The notes beneath the pieces were generated by a model. The model made no database searches. It saw only the letters and a program-made list of their open reading frames with translations, and was not told where the DNA came from. Shown here in pieces: positions 49,074-60,500 of a stretch of 64,000 bases of DNA. The DNA is from Leucaena leucocephala. Taxonomy: Eukaryota; Streptophyta; Magnoliopsida; Fabales; Fabaceae. Location: NCBI GenBank assembly GCA_037074615.1, contig CM073522.1, positions 27,898,962 to 27,962,961 on the forward strand. Reading direction: 5' to 3'. The number at the start of each line of letters is the position of its first letter. Position 1 is the first letter of the stretch. The position numbers were made by a program, and so were the translations under genes.

Positions 49074-50150
49074 GATTGAGTCCAAAAATTTCATTCCCAA
49101 GACTAGTTTCTTTTTCCCTTTCGTGTCCAAATCCTTTTTTTAAAAAAACGTTATAATCGTACCAAATAGCCCTGAGTCAAGGACAACTTAACTTTTCTCA
49201 TGCCCCTCCGTATATAACACTTAGTCCGATTCATTCTCTTTATTAGTCCTAAATCTGAATCCTCTCATGCTTGGCTCTTATTTACTCCATTTTGTTCTAA
49301 AAACTATAATTTATTTTTATCTCTTAAATTTATAATTTTAATAAAATAAATTTTTATCAATAGAGCAATTTTTAATATAAATAATTAACAGCATTTTAAT
49401 AAAATTTATATAATTTTATTTTATAAAAAATTAACTTAACTAATTTTTTTAATATTTATAAATTAGTTATCTAATTATTACTCCTACTATTTGTAATCAA
49501 CTAGTGTCTTTGGTATTATTGTTGGAATGACTTCATCTTCTTATTCTCTTAAGAAAAAATATATTAATAAAGCTCGACACAGTTAGTAAGTAGTTAGTTC
49601 TTTTAATTATAATATATTAAGTTTAAATGAGATAGTATGTATTAAAAATACTTTGTTAGGAGAAATAAAATTTATTTTGATAATTTATATTTCTCATAAG
49701 AATTAGTCTCTAGCTATTCAGTTAAGAGATAACGTATTGACTATAAAAAAATATATTTTGTATAAATAATTAATTTAATTTTTTTAATAACTATAAATTA
49801 GTTATTTAATATAAGATGGAGTAATCCTTTGTAACAAACTAGGGCCTATGTTATTACAGTGGTTGGAACGACTTGTTGATCTCATTTTCTCAATTAAACC
49901 AAAAGAAGGAAGCATCTCTTTTCTCTTGTTCTTTGCCCGCATTTTTCCTGAACCAAACGTGGCCTCAATTCGTTGGTTGATTAAGATTTGCTGGCAGAAC
50001 AGCATAGAAGGCCTGGAACCATATATGATTAATTTTATATATTTAATTTAAAACAATGAATCATATGCAAAATGTTATCTGACCCATATCCGAAGATAAA
50101 GAGGCCAAGTCTTCGATTCCCCTTTCCACAGTCGTCCCTCACAGTTTTCA
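49074..50150. other. Intergenic stretch upstream of the AP2 gene
   Basis: AT-rich with no gene seen. The distal promoter of the AP2/TOE gene is presumably in its right part; no single TATA box stands out. Confidence 0.4.
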
Positions 50151-50165
50151 ATTCCCCATTTCCTC

Positions 50166-50182
50166 TCTCTCTCTCTCTCTCT
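50166..50182. repeat. CT microsatellite in the AP2 gene leader
   Basis: A CT dinucleotide run within a pyrimidine-rich stretch (50100-50400) that probably belongs to the promoter or 5' UTR. Such CT runs are common near plant transcription starts. Confidence 0.7.
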
Positions 50183-50556
50183 CCCCTTCTGCTCAATTCT
50201 CTTTCACAATTCACCAACAGGACCTGAAATCTCTCTTTCCTTCCATTCTTAACATACCCATCAATCTAGTACTCTCGCACACGTTTCCCGTTTTTTGTTT
50301 TTGATATCGTCCTTCATGAACTGATCACACTATCTTTTTTTTTCTGCTACCCCAAATCGTTCAAGAGATACGCACTTTTCAATTTCCCTTCTCGGGGTCG
50401 AGTTTCTCCTTCATACTTTAGTTTTCTTGAAGGAGATTCTTGTTTTGGTGAATGGGTCATTGTATTTCATAGTTAGTTTCGTTCATACTTCATATAGAGT
50501 TTCCTGTGAAGATCAGGAGCTGAAGGTAGAAGAAGGGCACAAGGTAAGCTAAAGCT

Positions 50557-53500
50557 ATGTTGGATCTCAATGTCGATATGGAAGGTTCTCAGCTCCAAAG
50601 GGAAGAAGACTCTGGGACTTCCAACTCCTCTGTGCTGAATTTCGAAGAATCTCGAGACGAAGATTCGTCGGCCTTCGTGTTCGACATACTGAAGAGAGAA
50701 ACAGATTGTCGGGTTGAGGATGAAGAGAAGGAGACGCCAGAAGAAATCACGACAAAGCCACTTTTCCCGATGAACAGTGAAGACAAGGGGCGCAGAGATT
50801 GTGATTTCCGATTGGGATTCTCATGTTCGAGAAGTAATCAATGGCTGAACCTTTCCTTCGCTGAGAGTGGTGCTGCTGGCACGCAAGGTGAATTGAGAGT
50901 GTTACCGCAAAAGCAACCCCAAACCAGGAAAAGCAGAAGAGGGCCCAGGTCTCGAAGCTCACAGTACAGGGGTGTTACTTTCTATCGCAGAACTGGTCGC
51001 TGGGAATCCCATATATGGTACTCAATTAAAGTTTTGGGATCATAGGGTTTTTTCTATAACAAGAAATTTTTCCATGTTTCCAAAATTAGAAGTTACACCT
51101 GAGTTAGCCTTTTGATTTAGTCAACACGCTTTCATCAATGAAAAGTCCAATAATCTGCTGACTTTGGATGCTAAATTTAGAAGGTTTAACTGTGCCAAGT
51201 AAATAAATAATATCTATAACAACATATGATTAGGTTTGTCCTTATTTTGGATATATATGTGAAAGAAAAGTTTATTTAATACCAAATTTGGTGTGTAGGT
51301 GTTATAACTTGTCAGTTTCACTCAGTTCATTGTTTTTGTGAACGCAGGGATTGTGGGAAGCAAGTCTATTTAGGTAAGTGGATAATCACTTGGTGTTGTG
51401 TTTTAGTTCAGTGGAGAATTCATTTGGTTCTTTAGTTTTTCTTTTGCTGATTTAGCATATTGGGTTTTGGTTAGGTGGATTTGACACTGCGCATACTGCA
51501 GCAAGGTGAGAGTTCTAGCTATTCCTCTTGTGAGTGAATAGTGTAAATTTTAATTCTCCATTTCAATGTAACAAGTTGATGTTTGTTTATGCAGAGCATA
51601 TGATAGGGCTGCAATTAAGTTCAGAGGAGTTGATGCTGATATAAACTTCAGTCTGAGTGATTATGAGGAAGACATGAAGATGGTACTAAAAGAATGAGTA
51701 AAATGAACAAGTTATTGCAATTTCTATTATTTTTTGGGGGGCCATCATGTTATTGCGATGTTTTCAAGACCCAAGTTCCTGAACAAATTTTGATTGGGAT
51801 GCAGATGAAAGGTTTGAGTAAAGAGGAGTTTGTCCAAGTCCTTCGCCGCCAGTGCTCTGGTATCCCGAGAGGGAGCTCAAAATATAGAGGTCTGTCTCTC
51901 AACAAATGGGGTCAATGGGAGGCACAAGCCAGCCCTTTCCTTGGCAAAAAGTGAGAAACCTTCCTTCAAACAAAATTATTCTTCAACTTTCATTTCTCAT
52001 AATGATTAAGGAGTTTTCGGACTTTGTCTTGGCTCTTTTGGGTGCTAGTCTGCTAGGCGATATTAAGGACATGTTTTGTTGGGTGTTTTGTAGAGAAATC
52101 AACCTCAAATGTAAAGCGAGATTATGTCTCTTCTTACCAACTAAACTAATTCCTTTAGGTGATAATTTTCTGTAGTTTAATTCAACCCAAATGGGTATTT
52201 TTATTTTTTTATTTTTTAACATGTAGGCTTTATGACAAGCTGCCCATCAAGAGTGATGGAATAGGATTGGTGACTAGCGTTGAGCCTAGCAAGGGAGAGA
52301 GAACTATTGAGTCCAGCAGAGGAGGTATGAACTATGAAGATATCATAATTAATGTTTGGCTCCTTTCATTTGTTTTCTTTATCATACTTGATGTTGCCAA
52401 TTAATGTAGGGAATAATCAAAATCTTGATTTGAGCCTTGGAATTTCCCCACCTTGTAATGAATCCGAGAAGAATGACGCTGCGAGAGGCTTTTCTTTTCG
52501 TTATGCAGCTTGTGAGACACCCAACAAAGGAGGGCCAATGGTATATCATTCTTGGCTTTAATTTGTTAAAACTGTGTCTTCAATATATATCTATATCTAC
52601 ATCTACATCTATATTTATATCTACATATATGTATATATATATTTATGGGAGTTAGAGAGAGAGAGAGAGAGATTCTGCAGTTAATAATCTTTAGCCTCTT
52701 TTACAGGCTGATGGCACTGGTGCTGCAATAATAAGGGGACAAGCCATTTATGGTGTGGCAATGCCATCTAAATATGACCAAATATGCTCTGGCTTATATC
52801 CTGGTTACGTACAGGATTACGAGGTGTCTATCTCCCCTTGTTTATTTACTTTTGAGTTCATCATGTTTTCTTAACAAAATCTTAGTAGTATTTGCTTTAA
52901 ATTGCAAATTAACTATTTTCTCAGTTGGGAAGGCATGACAATAACATTATAATCTGTTGATATAGTACAGTTCATTTTTATACCTTGGCATAGCAATGCA
53001 TTAAAACATATTAAACATAATACTATGGACCTGCTTGACGCGATGGATATAGAATACTGGCCTATAAGATATATCAAGATACCATTTAACATTAACTTCC
53101 TTTTATGGTCATAAAACTAGTTGTATCTAGTGTATAATGTATTCAGAGAGATTTGAAAATATAGGAATGGAATGGGGGTGATAGAGAATAAATGTCTAAA
53201 AATTATAATAACCCAAGATTTTTGTAAGAGGAAGCAATGAAGTAATAGAGTATGAGTATTCACCTTGTTTTGCAGAGGTCCCGAGCTCAAGTCTTAGCAT
53301 TGACATGGTTGTGTGCGTGTGTTTAAATTGACTGTTACAAAAAAAGGTGGATTGATATGTATAAGGTCATAAATCTAGATTCTCAATTTTTAAGGACTGA
53401 TGATTACCATGGGAGAGACTATTCCCATGGTTATGGTCAACCAAACACTGATTATATTGGATTAAAATAATATTTTATGCTTATATTGGAATCTATGATG

Positions 53501-53957
53501 ATTACTATGAGAAAAACTATTTCTAGGAATTCTAAGGAGGTGAAGAAAACCAGACTCTTTCTCTGACTGCAGATAATATAAAAGATTCAACTTCTATGTT
53601 TGATGACATTTATCTTGAACATTTGTTTGGATTTTGTTATTCTAATTCTAAACAGTGCACAAATGCCAGGAGAAGGCCATAGAAAAAAGAAGTGAAGTTG
53701 TTCCTTTATCAAGATTCCCAAATCTGGCTTGGCAACTTCACAGCAACGGCAGCATCACGTCGGTGCCGGTGTTTTCTAATGCAGCATCATCAAAATTCAT
53801 ATCTTCAAGCAACAATGGTGGACCAGCCCCACATCCAATAATCAACCCTCTTAATAACATTCCATCTACAATCTATGCTTCATTTCAACCCCAACATCCA
53901 CACTTAATAACTCCCCAAGTTGCCAAAGTCTTAGTAGCTGAAATTAAAGATCCATGA
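50557..53957 (+). CDS. RAP2-7-like (TOE clade): APETALA2/TOE-type transcription factor, miR172-regulated
   Basis: Nine exons join in phase to 461 aa: 50557-51017, 51348-51373, 51475-51505, 51595-51682, 51805-51950, 52227-52324, 52410-52540, 52707-52823 and 53670-53957. The MLDLNV start and the later LDLSLGIS are EAR-like repression motifs of euAP2 proteins. KSRRGPRSRSS is a likely nuclear signal. AP2 domain R1 (about 135-193) is complete: YRGVTFYRRTGRWESHIW, WDCGKQVYLGG, ARAYDRAAIKFRG. The linker LSKEEFVQVLRRQ is typical. R2 (about 226-270) is degenerate: GKK runs straight into LYDK, lacking the YLGLFD...EAARA segment, and several Arg/Gly positions are changed. The C-terminus has EKRSEV, AWQLH and AASSKF over the miR172 site. 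TOE proteins repress flowering and the juvenile-to-adult shift. A donor-like aaggtaagc just before the ATG leaves 5' UTR structure open. Confidence 0.87.
52656..52671. repeat. GA microsatellite in AP2 gene intron 7
   Basis: A GA dinucleotide run follows tatcta/catcta repeats in the short intron between exons 7 and 8. Confidence 0.8.
53245..53350 (+). mobile_element. Possible tRNA-derived SINE in the last AP2 intron
   Basis: 'gaggtcccgagctcaagtct' resembles the box B of plant SINEs (ggtcccgggttcgagtc). It is followed by a gtgtgcgtgtgt block and 'gttacaaaaaaa', the usual order in several dicot SINEs. Box A is not clear. Confidence 0.4.
53779..53799 (+). promoter_or_regulatory. miR172 target site
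   Basis: The coding sequence reads ATGCAGCATCATCAAAATTC plus A. miR172a pairs perfectly with the same 21-mer carrying G at position 16 and T at position 21, so 19 of 21 positions are complementary and the centre is intact. It lies in the last exon and encodes AASSKF, the place and frame used in AP2/TOE genes (usually AASSGF). The position-16 change lies opposite miRNA base 6, in the seed, and may weaken control. Confidence 0.85.
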
Positions 53958-55095
53958 ATTCTCAGGTTGTTCTCATCATTATCACTGGATCTATAAATAT
54001 GATTTGGTGAGCAATGAAGCTTCACTATAAATAGTAGTAGCAAGTTGTGATTGTAGTGGGCAATATTCTGCATTAATTACAACGCCAACTACTGAACTTT
54101 AACGCCACTTGTGATGTTTACGTCTTATTCCATCATGCTTGATTTCTTTTTTCTTTATTGGCTAAATATGCGGTTGTAATAAGTTTCATTTTATTCTCTT
54201 AAATTTATAAATTGTATTTTAATCCTTTAAATTTAATATTGATAATTTTACTAACAGAAAATAACATTGTTAAATTTAACATTGCGGGTGGATCTATATT
54301 TTTTTTTAGTTGCCCACCCAGTTTATCGGAATTTTGTCCTGACTATATCCGGATTCGACCCGCGTCGTGTACTGATTATGATAAATGAGTCTTTTAACAG
54401 AGATTTTTTGCGGTGGATCTATATATAGAGAGAGAGAAACTGAAACAGCGATATTCAACTCAAACAACTTGGGCAAACTGGTCAACCCAAAAAGCCTGAA
54501 TTATTAGAGCCTTTTTTGAATTGTTTTAAAGAATTATCTCAATTTCTACCGTAAAAGAAGTCCAAGTCTTTAAATTTACTCATTATCACAAATGTCAACT
54601 AACAAGTAACAATCAGGGGGACATTATTAAAAAAAAATCTGAGTAACTAGCGCTTTGGGTGAAAATTTTCGTAGCAAAATTACCCTTTCACCCTACAAAA
54701 AATATTATTTAGAGTTAGTTCAAATAACATGAACAACAAAGTCCTAATCGCTAATTTTGTTCCATCTCTAACAAATTAGACACAAGTACAAACAATAACA
54801 AAAGTCACAATCCCTAATTTTGGTTCACATAAAATATAATAATATGAGTAATTATTAATTATTTTCTTAGAAAAGTCTAGGTGATATCCTAGCCAAAAGC
54901 TACATACTAATTCTCCCGAGATCACCTAAAATAGGTGATATTATGTTTAAAGAAAGTAACTATCTATCAATTTTGATAGGTTTAATTAGTCTAATTACTA
55001 ATTAGTTAATAATGTTAAAAAAGTGTTTGGGTATTCGAGCTAGCCTAAACTCAAATAGTCTAGACCTAAATTTTTTAGTCTATTTATACTGGCCA
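53958..55095. other. AP2 3' flank and intergenic spacer
   Basis: The probable 3' UTR runs to about 54200. After that the DNA is AT-rich, with the R2 retroposon tail at 54296-54375 and no gene. Confidence 0.4.
54296..54375 (-). mobile_element. Retroposon tail, family R2
   Basis: It aligns with 46740-46835: 'ggaattttgtcctgactata' and 'ccggattcgacccgcgtcg' here against 'agaattttgtcccgactata' and 'cagatacgacccgcgtcg' there. The A run (T on +) sits at the left. Confidence 0.45.
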
Positions 55096-55099
55096 GAAG

Positions 55100-55585
55100 C
55101 TTCGATGTGTGTGTTTAGATAAGATTTTAAAAAATGGCTTATAGAAAAAATGAGCTTTTGGACAGCTTATGGAAAAAGGCTTTTAGAGAAAAGTTTATAG
55201 AAAAAAAAAGTGATTTTGAATAAATAAGTATATGGATAGTTATTTTTACAATGACTTTTTATATTAATAAATTATTAAAAAGGGTATGATTTGATTAAAA
55301 GTAAGAGAGAAGAAAGAGGGTAGAGAAAAGAGATGAGAGAGAGGAGAGATGAGAGAGGGTATAAGAAAAAGTAGGGATAATATAGTAATTGGATAGTCCA
55401 TAAGCTCTTTTACTATTGCAAAAGCTAGTTTCAGTAGCTTATTCAAAAACATGATTTTAAACCGTAATTTAGCCCAAAAATACTTATAGACAAATATAGT
55501 TATTTGTTTTAAAATTTCTCCAAACCAAAGTTTTGCCCAAAAGGGCTTATAAAACCATGGTTTTAAAGCAAGCCAAACAAGCCCA
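55100..55585. mobile_element. MITE, family M1 (second copy)
   Basis: It matches 5390-5815 in inverted orientation: ends 'gtgtttagataagatttt' and 'aagccaaacaagccc', a GA-rich core (gagagaggagagatgagag) complementary to the CT core there, and shared 'gcttttggacagctta' type text. Non-coding. Confidence 0.55.
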
Positions 55586-57546
55586 TAAAATAAAATAAAA
55601 TATCTTTAAAATTAACTTTTAAAATTTTGGAGCTTATTCAAGTTAGTTTTAATTAACAACTCTAATTTTATCGTTAGGGTTATATTTAACAAAATGTGTC
55701 AATTTTTTTAATGTGAGTGTGCCTATATATAGTGTTTGACACTATTTTAAATTAGAATCTATGCTTATAAAAAAAAAACTCTAGATTCACACTTTAGCTT
55801 GCTTAGAGAAATGGAGAAACGAGCAAGCAGACCACCTCTATTTATTTATAGTTATGAGCTTCTCCCACCAAAGAAGTCCCTTGGATGGCTCATGATATAA
55901 GCTCCATCTTTCTTGGACACCAAGTAAAGATTTTTGGGCAGCAAGTAGCAGATGCCACATTCATGAAATATTCCTCAAAGTGTTCAACCACATAATTTAC
56001 ATTCACCCCATCTTTCATATTTTCTTTATTTTTTATTTTAACAAGAGATTGTAAGGACATTAATAATAATAATAAAAAGATTAACAACCAACATAATACT
56101 TCCTTCGTTGTTTAATAATATTATAAAAATTAGTTAATTCTTTTTATTAAATTAAAAATATTAAATAAATTAATTAATTATAATCAAATATAACCTCTCA
56201 AAACTAATCATATTAAATAATCTTTAATCTATAAAAATTAATTAATTAATTATTATATTAGTTATAATTAATTAGTTTATTTGATTTCTTTAGTCTATAG
56301 GTAGTAATAAAAAGTCTTACCTCAACTTATTAACTCCTTTATATTTATGGTTAATCCTCTTATTTTAATTGTTAATTTTTTCCAATTCCTTTTTTTTTTG
56401 TTAATCAAATTATTTTTACTTAACACCCTTATATTTCTTATTAACTTTTTTATGTTTTAGGGGCAACAACTTCGTTTTGCTTCAGAAATTAATTTTATTT
56501 TGTATCCATATTAGACTGTAGTGAAGTTTCATAATTTTTTGGGGGCAAATGGGAATAAAATTGCTAGAGTAGTCCTTATCTGAAATTTTCCATTTAATTA
56601 GCAGAAACTAAAAATAAAATACAGCAACGTTTCATGCTCTCAATCGTAAGATAAATTTAATGGGTCAGATTGTTTGATTGCCTCGTATGTAGTGATGAGC
56701 GTGACTGCAGATAATGCGGCTCCCAAGCATTGTTTGGTTGAGAATTTAAAAAAAAGAAGGTAAAGAAAAAAATGTATAAATATATTTAATTAAAAAAAAT
56801 AAAAAATAGAATAAGTTTAAAATTTTATCTTTTTGATTTTTCTCTTCCACCCTCTTATCTTTTTAAATTTAAAATTTTTTAAAAAGATAAAAAATATTAT
56901 ATATTATTCTAACTAAATTATCTATGTCAATTTTTTAATATTATAATCTTGTTCACCCTCAAAAAAAAAAAAATCCCTTTTTGTGTAGAAACAGCATAGA
57001 TGTTGAAAGGGTAAGAAAATTTAATAAGTTTAAGCTACTATATGAGATTTGCTTTTCTCTTCTTCCACCAAACCCTTCGCCAAGATTTATTTTATAATGC
57101 CCAGATTTTATCAAATTTTCTAATTTTTTTTAATTTTATCATATATATATAAATATAAATAAGTTAAAAAGTTTTTTGATATTCATATTAAGAAATAATA
57201 ATAATTCTTATATAAATATTATAAATAAATAATAAATAAAAAAATAAAAATATATTTATAAATTTTTAATTAACTATTCTCTCCTTCCTCCTCAAATCAA
57301 ATAAGAAATACCATCTCCATTTTTCTATCTTCACACCCAAAACACCACCTATCTTTTTTTACTCTCTATTAAATTAACTTAATCTACCACCCAAAACATC
57401 CCCTACCTTTCTTTACTCTATCTTAAATTAACCTCATCTACCATTCCCTTCCTTCCCGGAACCAAACATAGCCTAAATGTCACCGGATTCCTGGAACATG
57501 AGGGAGCACAAAACTGGCGAACTAGGACTCTGCACTCTGCGAAACC
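55586..57546. other. Intergenic stretch upstream of the DUF155 gene
   Basis: AT-rich. Text at about 57290-57475 (ending 'ccggaaccaaacatagcc') looks like one end of a degraded MITE, perhaps paired with 'attgtttggttgagaattt' near 56730. No other gene seen. Confidence 0.4.
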
Positions 57547-60500
57547 ATGAAGATGTTGCGCACGTTAGACGCACACCTCAGGACTCTGCGACTTCCTTCC
57601 TCGCTCTCTTCTTCCTCAACACTGACTTCTCCATATTCTTCTTCTTCTTCTTCTTTCTGTACAATTCTCTCTCAATCTCGCTGGCTCAAGCCTCAAATCC
57701 TCATTCCTCCCAAACCTCAACCTTTGCTTTCTTTTCTCAGAACCCACGTACCCTTCTTTGACTCCTCCGTTTCGTCTATCCGAGGGACCCATGGTTTCGG
57801 GTCGAGTTTCTGTTTACTGGTTGTTCGGTGCGTTTCTTCGGTCACTCCCTTTGATAACTTGACCTGGAATGATCCCGTCTCTTGCTCTGAGGTTGTCGAC
57901 GGCGATGACGCGAGCGTCGAGGAAGATGCTAAACTTCATATTCCTGTCAAGGCTTATTTCTTTTCAACCAGGTCTGAAATTCTCTCTTGGAAATGAATGA
58001 AACTGGTTTTATCGTCTTGGTTTGTCTTGATATTTGTTAATTTAATTTGAAGTTATATGATACATTATTTTTAATGATTAAATAAAATGTAGGACATTTG
58101 TTGAATGTTAATTTGAAATGATAAAGAAATTTGAAGCGAACTGATTTGAGAAATAGACCCTTGATAGTCAATCAATTGATGATGTGATTGGACAATGTAA
58201 TTACATGCTTGTTTATATTATATCTCACTTGCCTTTCTATGGATGTAGTGTTAATTTAAAAAGCCTGGTGGAACAGAACAGAACAAATTTTGTCCCGCCA
58301 TCGTCAAGGATGACCAACTATGTTGTTCTCAAGTTTGGCAATCTTTTGGATTCCAGTGTATGTATCACTATGCTCTTGGAGTATGTTTAGTGGCAAAAGT
58401 ATTTTCATTTCCTAGAACTTAATATGTTATGTAAGATAAAGGATTTACAATAATACATACTTTTTCATTATGTACGAGCAAGAAATATTTAGTCAGATGA
58501 CTTTTCTTGTGTACCTATCCAACTTCCTTAAACTGAATTTTCATCATCTCTTGATTAATGGCTTATTGAAGAATTGGCAAATAGAGCACAATTAATCCTT
58601 ATAGCCTATTCCACTTAGTGGCTTTTTTTTTGTCTTGTATCAAGATTTATATGCATGTATTTATTGATTTAGGCAGATGGTCAAATTTCTTATATGTGAA
58701 GATTTTTTTATATGTGGTCACTTGTGCATGGTTCCTTAGGTCGTCTGTATTCTCAGTACTTAAAAAAGTTGTAGATGTTTTGAAGAAAAATTCAGTAAAC
58801 CCCTACATTGGAGTGGGGTTAGTATATAGTAGAAGTAAGAGAAATAATTTTTGTTCGTACAGGACAAAGGCACCAAGTATGACAACTCAACTATTTATGA
58901 TATCCAAGTACTCTATCCTGTACTTAATAAGTCTCCCTTTTGTGCTTGTTCTATATTGTGGGGACTAGTTTAGCATAATTTTGGCTTGGTAGAATTGTTG
59001 GTTTTGGTAGCCTTAAGCTCAGAATTTGTTGAACAAAATTGTGGATTATGATGCTTTATTTGCAAGAATTTATGAATTCAAGTAGTTAAATTTGTCTCAC
59101 CGGTCCCTTTCTTTAGAAATTCCTTTATGCCATCAGATGGGAAATTTGGTTCCTCTTTAGTAAGGAATGTAGACAATGCATTTATTTAATTGCATTTTCC
59201 TTGTTTGAGCTTTTGGATTGTGTTTGTGGTTTTCCCTTGCATCATTTTAATTGTACATTAGGACTAATGCTAGTGGCATCATTGACTGAACTATTTGTTG
59301 TAGCGTATGAAAAGTTATTCAATTGTATATAGTGAAATAATAATTTTAATACAGAAATAATTAGTGTGATCAATTCAACGCTCACTTTGAGAATCTGAAT
59401 GCCAGTTCTTAGATAGCAGGACTTGGTTAATAAGCCCAACATGATTTTTTTTTAAAGAAACAAAATTTAGGAACCAATGTTCTAGTGTTGCTCATGATTT
59501 TCTTTTCTATTTTTGATTTCCTTATCTTGATAGTTTATGGGATGTAAGAAGAGATTTTCATCTGCCTCTGAAAAATATAGTGATAGAATAATTAATATTA
59601 TTATACATGCTCCATGGGATGATTTGGAGAATTGTATCCTTGTACTGCTTTTATTTTTGCCAGCCAGAATTTTCTGTGAATGTTTGTAAGCCATAATGCG
59701 CAACAATAAATAGAAACTGTCTTTTGTTTCAGGCTCCAGGTGATTCCTGCTTGAGTGGAAGCAACCGCTATTACATGGTTGTTTTCCAGTATGGCTCCAT
59801 TGTCTTGTTTAATGTCCCTGAGAACGAGGTTGAGGGCTATCTTAAAATTGTAGAAAGACATGCTTCTGGCTTACTTCCTGAAATGAGAAAGGATGGTGAT
59901 CTCTTATATCAATAAATATTTATTTGATTGTTTTATAAAAATCTCGAGTTACATCATTCTTCTATTTTACAAGGTTATCCTTTTAAATGGTTTTCAAATA
60001 TATCAAGAAAGACAGTAATTTATAGAATGGATTAATTTTAGTACACCTTACATCATAATAGATGGGTCATGCAATACCAATGCAGCAACGCATGTTACTC
60101 CAGCAAGTTCTTGGAAATTTATTTCTGAGGACATTTGTCTTTTAGGCCTTTAGTCTCTTTGAAACTGGGAGATGGTTCAAAAGAAAAATCTTTCTTTAAG
60201 TCCATTGAATCATAATCTTGTCTCTGTTGATTTTATTATCTGTTTGGTTCAACCTTCCCTAATTTTTATCATTTAAAATTCCAATTTCTATCAGAAACCT
60301 TAATGATACGGTAAGCGGTTTGCTCCCTCAATATTAAAATTGTTATCAATATTACGGTTGTTATTAGCAGCACTAACTGGCTTAGCTAATTCAATTACAA
60401 ACTACTTATGTTTAATGTCACATTTATGGGGAGCGTAAGAACATTTTAGTTATGAACAACGAATATTTCTTATATCCTAGCATATTTCTCTAGAGAAAAA

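Noticed and set aside
57477..57761. 94-codon ORF overlapping the start of the DUF155 gene
   Set aside because: It is in a different frame from the exon that joins in phase to the DUF155 domain; low-complexity Ser/Phe text.
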